6,232 nt of DNA from Desulfoprunum sp. (GTDB taxonomy: Bacteria > Desulfobacterota > Desulfobulbia > Desulfobulbales > Desulfocapsaceae). The DNA is taken from the NCBI GenBank assembly GCA_030696435.1, contig JAUYSF010000167.1, positions 1 through 6,232 of the forward strand. The letters run 5' to 3'. The position numbers and the translations under genes were made by a program. This document shows, one piece after another, positions 5,152-6,232 of the stretch (its first letter is position 1; every line of letters starts with the position of its first letter). Under the pieces are notes generated by a model. The model searched no databases and was not told the DNA's origin. It saw nothing but the letters and a program-made list of their open reading frames with translations.

Positions 5152-6232
5152 TTATTTCCGGCACTGTTTGCCTTTTTTGCCGCCGCCATAGAGGACGTCG
5201 ACGATACCTTCAATAGAATCTTCAGTGATCAGAACGGTGATGCCTGCCTCGGCCAGCTCGCTACGAGGGGTCTCGCCGGCACTGGCGGCCAGGAGGGCAA
5301 AACAGTCAGAAAGGCCCGCTGCCAGGATCTGCCAGCGTCTGCCACTGCCCCCCGGTTCGGGAGCGGGACGGGTTTCGAGCAGACAGGTCAGGCCGTCCTC
5401 ACGCGGACCGTAGATCAACAGTTGCCGTGCCTGGCCGAGGTGCAGGTCGATATCGAGGCCGCTGCTGCTGGCCACGGCCACGTTCGGTCGGCTTTTGCTC
5501 GGCCGCGGCAGGGATGAGATGGCAGCTGTCTGCGGTCCGTTGCCTGTCAGCCGGTCCCGGCAGACCAGAACAGGCAGATGCCGGGAGCAGGCCTTCGCGG
5601 CCTCAGCCATCAAGGCCGCATCCGCCGCCGGTAGATCGATATCCGTTCCTTCTTCGGGCTGATAGGGCACAAGGATTATGCCGTCGGCGCCGTATTCCGC
5701 TATGGTCCTGGCGATTGTCTCAAGATGATCGGCATTGTGGCCCGGATACACTGTCGTAACGATATGTACCGTCAACCCGGCCTTTTTACAGGTCGTTACA
5801 GCCCGGCCCTGTTCGTCGACCAGCAGGCGCGCCGCGGCGGGCAGAGGGAGGGTTTTTTTGCCGGGACGTATCCAGGCGTAGATTTTTTCGAGAACCAGGG
5901 AATCGATGGCATCGATCTGGATCTTCACCTGAGAAAGACCGGTATCTTTCAAGGCACCGGCATATTGATCCGCCCCAATGCCCAGAGTATGCAGCGAGAA
6001 GGGCAGGCCAGGATATTTTTGCGAGATGAGCCTCAGGGTTGCAAGGGTCGCTTCAATTGAGGCCAGAGGATCTCCCGACCCGGCAAGCTCGACCCCGTCG
6101 ATGCCACCCTGGGCAAGACAACTCTCCAGTCGGGCCAGTGCCTCCTGGGGCAGCAGGGCCGTGGCGGACGGGGGCTGCAGCCGGGCAAAACGGGTCCTGG
6201 CACTCACCCTGGCAGCTACCGGCAGGGTCAGG
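5152..6232 (-). CDS. NifB-family protein with degenerate radical SAM motif, 5' partial
   Basis: The frame runs from the window's right edge to TAA at 5152-5154, so the N-terminus is missing; the GTG at 6207 is internal. After LTLPVAAR the protein follows the NifB core: LAGSGDPLAS (6058-6084, NifB AGPGDP), KIQIDAIDSLVLEKIYAWIR, TTVYPGHNADH and GADGIILVPYQPEEGTD. The C-terminal NifX-like cofactor-binding domain (about 5182-5487) has NVAVASSSGLDIDLHLGQA, LLIYG, ETRPAPEPGG, ASAGETPRSELAEAGI and a VLYGG end, very close to NifB. NifB makes NifB-co, the Fe-S carbide precursor of FeMo-co, using a SAM-bound [4Fe-4S] cluster. Here that site reads R-V-SAR-T-RF-A (6184-6210) where NifB has R-C-X3-C-X2-C, so all three cluster cysteines are gone, and about eight residues after it are deleted. 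It is first in the visible operon. Probably a non-SAM paralogue; a true nifB may lie upstream or elsewhere. Confidence 0.85.
   Translation of the reverse strand, partial: LTLPVAARVSARTRFARLQPPSATALLPQEALARLESCLAQGGIDGVELAGSGDPLASIEATLATLRLISQKYPGLPFSLHTLGIGADQYAGALKDTGLSQVKIQIDAIDSLVLEKIYAWIRPGKKTLPLPAAARLLVDEQGRAVTTCKKAGLTVHIVTTVYPGHNADHLETIARTIAEYGADGIILVPYQPEEGTDIDLPAADAALMAEAAKACSRHLPVLVCRDRLTGNGPQTAAISSLPRPSKSRPNVAVASSSGLDIDLHLGQARQLLIYGPREDGLTCLLETRPAPEPGGSGRRWQILAAGLSDCFALLAASAGETPRSELAEAGITVLITEDSIEGIVDVLYGGGKKGKQCRK

Noticed and set aside
4820..5164. Upstream extension of the GNAT frame on the minus strand
   Set aside because: It is an out-of-frame reading of the ferredoxin gene, rich in Ser and Arg, with no domain. 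The ferredoxin cysteine pattern decides the real frame.
6180..6232. A frameshift hiding the NifB cysteines
   Set aside because: One other minus-strand frame does show two Cys (ECQDPFCP), but not CX3CX2C, and the NifB-matching residues on both sides are in the same uninterrupted frame.

Overview
The window holds two kinds of DNA. The right half (about 3176-6232, all minus strand) is a compact operon that enters from beyond the right edge. It starts with a NifB-family gene (NifB-like domain plus C-terminal NifX-like domain, 5' end cut by the window). Next come a thioredoxin-like [2Fe-2S] ferredoxin, a GNAT acetyltransferase, a HEPN-like protein and two small unknown proteins. Gaps are short (1, 28, 40, 60 and 65 nt) and most starts have good Shine-Dalgarno sites, so co-transcription is likely. 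NifB next to a [2Fe-2S] ferredoxin points to nitrogenase-cofactor (FeMo-co) accessory functions. Facing this operon, with stop codons 33 nt apart, is a plus-strand radical SAM gene (about 1880-3142) that I cannot assign to a pathway.

The left part (1-1900) looks like accessory DNA. It has the 3' end of an aminoglycoside phosphotransferase-fold kinase whose stop codon lies inside an attC-like imperfect palindrome (648-714), as in an integron gene cassette. It is followed by an apparent patatin-like phospholipase C-terminal remnant bracketed by a 15-bp exact direct repeat, then a minus-strand small MotA-like protein with no membrane segments. The left DNA is visibly more AT-rich than the right.

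The most notable observation is in the NifB-family protein. The segment that aligns without gaps to NifB's radical SAM CX3CX2C motif (after an LPVA-R lead-in) has Val, Thr and Ala in place of the three cysteines. The following GDP-type motif, the IYAW segment and the NifX domain are well preserved. This suggests a NifB paralogue that has lost radical SAM chemistry and may act as a cofactor carrier or scaffold.

Organism (inference from gene style only): a Gram-negative anaerobe, plausibly a Desulfobacterota member with nitrogen fixation genes and a chromosomal integron or integron-derived cassettes. No tRNA, rRNA, CRISPR array, transposase or integrase gene was found.
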